Source: Bifidobacterium breve (GTDB taxonomy: Bacteria > Actinomycetota > Actinomycetes > Mycobacteriales > Mycobacteriaceae). Taken from it: 7,441 bases of DNA. A model generated the notes under the pieces. It did no database searches and was not told the origin of the DNA. It was given only the letters and a program-made list of their open reading frames with translations. Positions 6,295 through 7,441 of this stretch are shown here, piece after piece. Numbering within the stretch: position 1 is the stretch's first letter; each line of letters begins with the position of its first letter. The stretch lies in contig CALQLM010000047.1 of the NCBI GenBank assembly GCA_943331415.1, positions 1 to 7,441 on the forward strand, in the 5' to 3' direction. A program made the position numbers and the translations under genes.

Positions 6295-7031
6295 CAGGTA
6301 TTCCCCACCATTGGTTTGTCGCCGAGAAAGGTATGCACGATATTGCGTTGCCAACCGGACATGGTCTCGCTGTGCACGCCGGTGAAACCGGTCGCCACCA
6401 GACGTCGCTGGAAGTCCGAGGCGCCATCGAAGGTATTCACGCTGCGCCACAGGTGGCGATAGAGGGTGCTATCGCGGGTCTGCCGCCAGCCGGCCGGGAT
6501 GATGATGCCCCAGCAGACTGCGTTCCAAATGGCCCTCGCCGCTTGCGAGTCGGCCACCGAGTACTCGTGCACCGCCAGCGTGGCACCTGGGCGAAGCAAG
6601 TCGGCGAATCTGCGCAACTGGGCGTCGGGGTCTGCGAGATTTCGCAGCAGGTAGGCAGCCAGGATTCCATCGAACGGCCCCGCCACTCCGGCATCGGCAA
6701 GCGCCTCGATCGGCGTATGCACAAACCGCACCGAGTCGGGCCACGATTTGGTGGCCGCCTGCTCAAGCATGCCGGCCGACGCGTCGACGGCGACGATCTC
6801 AGCGTGCGGCGCGGCCTCCAGAAGTGCGGCGGTCGAGGCGCCCGTCCCACACCCGGCGTCGAGCAGTCGCAGGCCGCGCCCACCGTTGGGGATTCGCAGT
6901 CGCCGCGCGGAGATTCGCAGATGATCGTGATACCCGGGGTTGGCGCCGACCAGTCGGTCGTAGGCCCGAGCGCCGATGTCGAAGGCACCCGGTACCTCGG
7001 CTTTGGGCAGACCCTGGTTGCTGATGCTCAT
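6294..7031 (-). CDS. UbiE-like class I SAM methyltransferase in carotenoid operon
   Basis: A 245-residue SAM-dependent methyltransferase. An N-terminal FDIGARAYDRLVG segment (17-29) recalls the UbiE/MenG quinone C-methyltransferases, followed by motif I LLDAGCGTG (56-64), the second strand ending VDAS (82-85), FDGILAAYLLRNL (120-132, the motif II region) and LLRPGATLAVHEY (145-157). The C-terminal part has a hydrophobic stretch AVCWGIIIPAGW (171-182), which may help reach a membrane substrate. It starts at ATG 7031 in an ATGA overlap with crtYd, with GGAGG at 7046-7042, and ends overlapping crtU. CrtU is thought to move an existing methyl group and needs no SAM, so this enzyme must do something else: a carotenoid tailoring methylation, or a quinone-type reaction. 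Substrate unknown; fold confident. Confidence 0.84.
   Translation of the reverse strand: MSISNQGLPKAEVPGAFDIGARAYDRLVGANPGYHDHLRISARRLRIPNGGRGLRLLDAGCGTGASTAALLEAAPHAEIVAVDASAGMLEQAATKSWPDSVRFVHTPIEALADAGVAGPFDGILAAYLLRNLADPDAQLRRFADLLRPGATLAVHEYSVADSQAARAIWNAVCWGIIIPAGWRQTRDSTLYRHLWRSVNTFDGASDFQRRLVATGFTGVHSETMSGWQRNIVHTFLGDKPMVGNT
6302..6309 (-). promoter_or_regulatory. Ribosome binding site of crtU
   Basis: GGTGGGGA on the minus strand ends seven bases before the ATG at 6294 and supports that internal start over the longer open frame. Confidence 0.6.
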
Positions 7032-7354
7032 CCTCGCCCATCCTCCATATCGGGTCGTTGCTTAACCCAGAGCAACAGCACCGCGGTCACCAACGCCCAG
7101 CCGAATAGAAAATCCTCCACCGGGATGTCCCAGGGAAACCGCAGTCCTGATGTGTGTTCCTCGTTGTAGATGACGATCGGTGCGGACAGTTTCGTCAACC
7201 AGCCGTCGACCAGAATCTGGAAACCGAACACGATGCCCATTGATATCCAGTAGGCAGGCTTTCTGAACAACCCGGTGCGCAACACCGCTAATTCCAGCAC
7301 ACACACCACAACGACCGAAATCATCGCCGGCAGCGTGTACCCCAACCCGATCAT
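7028..7354 (-). CDS. crtYd: CrtYd, small subunit of heterodimeric lycopene beta-cyclase
   Basis: A 108-residue membrane protein. In actinobacteria CrtYd pairs with CrtYc to cyclise both ends of lycopene to beta-carotene; each subunit corresponds to half of the fused archaeal/fungal cyclase. Three hydrophobic helices are visible at about 5-24, 34-52 and 82-97, and the family's conserved P-x-E-(E/D)-x-x-F motif appears as PVEDFLF at 78-84 at the membrane boundary, preceded by FPWDI. ATG at 7354 overlaps the crtYc stop in an ATGA. The frame is open to the window edge, but the upstream stretch (GTG at 7441 onward) is hydrophilic and lies over crtYc in another frame, so it is not part of the protein. 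Downstream it overlaps the methyltransferase gene by four bases. Confidence 0.88.
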   Translation of the reverse strand: MIGLGYTLPAMISVVVVCVLELAVLRTGLFRKPAYWISMGIVFGFQILVDGWLTKLSAPIVIYNEEHTSGLRFPWDIPVEDFLFGWALVTAVLLLWVKQRPDMEDGRG

Positions 7355-7441
7355 CGCGGACTCAATTGCGGCGACTTGTGGCGTCGAGCCCGCACGATTC
7401 CCAGGATGTTGCTCACGGCCGAATACGTCAGCAGGCTGCAC
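7351..7441 (-). CDS. crtYc: CrtYc, lycopene cyclase partner subunit, C-terminal end only
   Basis: In the frame beginning at 7440, 29 codons lead to a TGA at 7353-7351 that overlaps the crtYd start (ATGA). The translated end is a hydrophobic segment, CSLLTYSAVSNILGIV, followed by a basic tail, RARRHKSPQLSPR, as expected for the last membrane helix and cytoplasmic tail of a small membrane protein. Position directly before crtYd makes crtYc the natural assignment. The cyclase signature motif would lie outside the window, so the call rests on gene order, the overlap and hydropathy. Confidence 0.7.
   Translation of the reverse strand, partial: CSLLTYSAVSNILGIVRARRHKSPQLSPR

Noticed and set aside
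6295..6450. N-terminal extension of CrtU
   Set aside because: It lies over the methyltransferase gene in another frame, and the FAD motif is already at residue 27 from the chosen start.
6012..7169. Plus-strand open frame of 385 codons
   Set aside because: It runs antisense across crtU, the UbiE-like methyltransferase and crtYd, which all have clear family motifs. The translation is low-complexity, Arg/Gly/Pro-rich and lacks domains, as expected for a GC-rich shadow frame.
1..7441. Mobile element, tRNA, CRISPR or large repeat
   Set aside because: No transposase, inverted-repeat pair, cloverleaf-like sequence or regularly spaced repeat was noticed on either strand by eye.

Overview
The window is high-GC DNA with dense, short-spaced or overlapping genes, several GTG starts and strong GGAGG-type ribosome sites. 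Together with the split lycopene cyclase (crtYc/crtYd) and crtU, this points to an actinobacterium, most likely a pigmented Mycobacterium/Mycolicibacterium or a close relative. The genus is inferred from gene content and style, not proven.

Right-hand block (minus strand, 7441 down to 2678): the distal part of an aromatic-carotenoid operon. In transcription order it holds the 3' end of crtYc, then crtYd, a UbiE-like SAM methyltransferase, crtU (beta-carotene desaturase/methyl-shifting enzyme, isorenieratene synthase type), a Rieske non-haem iron oxygenase-like protein and a DapB-fold NAD(P)-dependent oxidoreductase. Every junction is a 4-base ATGA overlap, a 1-base TGATG overlap or a 1-base gap (TGAGATG), so the six genes look like one translationally coupled transcript. 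The expected core chemistry is lycopene to beta-carotene (CrtYc/CrtYd) and then to isorenieratene (CrtU). The methyltransferase, Rieske protein and terminal reductase have no established step here and are candidate tailoring enzymes.

Middle (2326-2677): a small plus-strand gene for a two-helix LapA-like membrane protein. It converges on the carotenoid operon with only 6 bp between stop codons and diverges from the left-hand operon across a 106-bp promoter region.

Left-hand block (minus strand, 2325 down to 1): a second coupled operon with an Erg6/sterol-methyltransferase-like SAM methyltransferase (GTG start), a zinc-type medium-chain alcohol dehydrogenase (GTG start in a GTGA overlap) and the first 50 codons of a probable cupin-like protein (ATGA overlap) that runs off the window edge. 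Its substrate is unknown.

No RNA genes, insertion sequences, CRISPR arrays or attachment sites were recognised, and no gene-free stretch exceeds about 110 bp.
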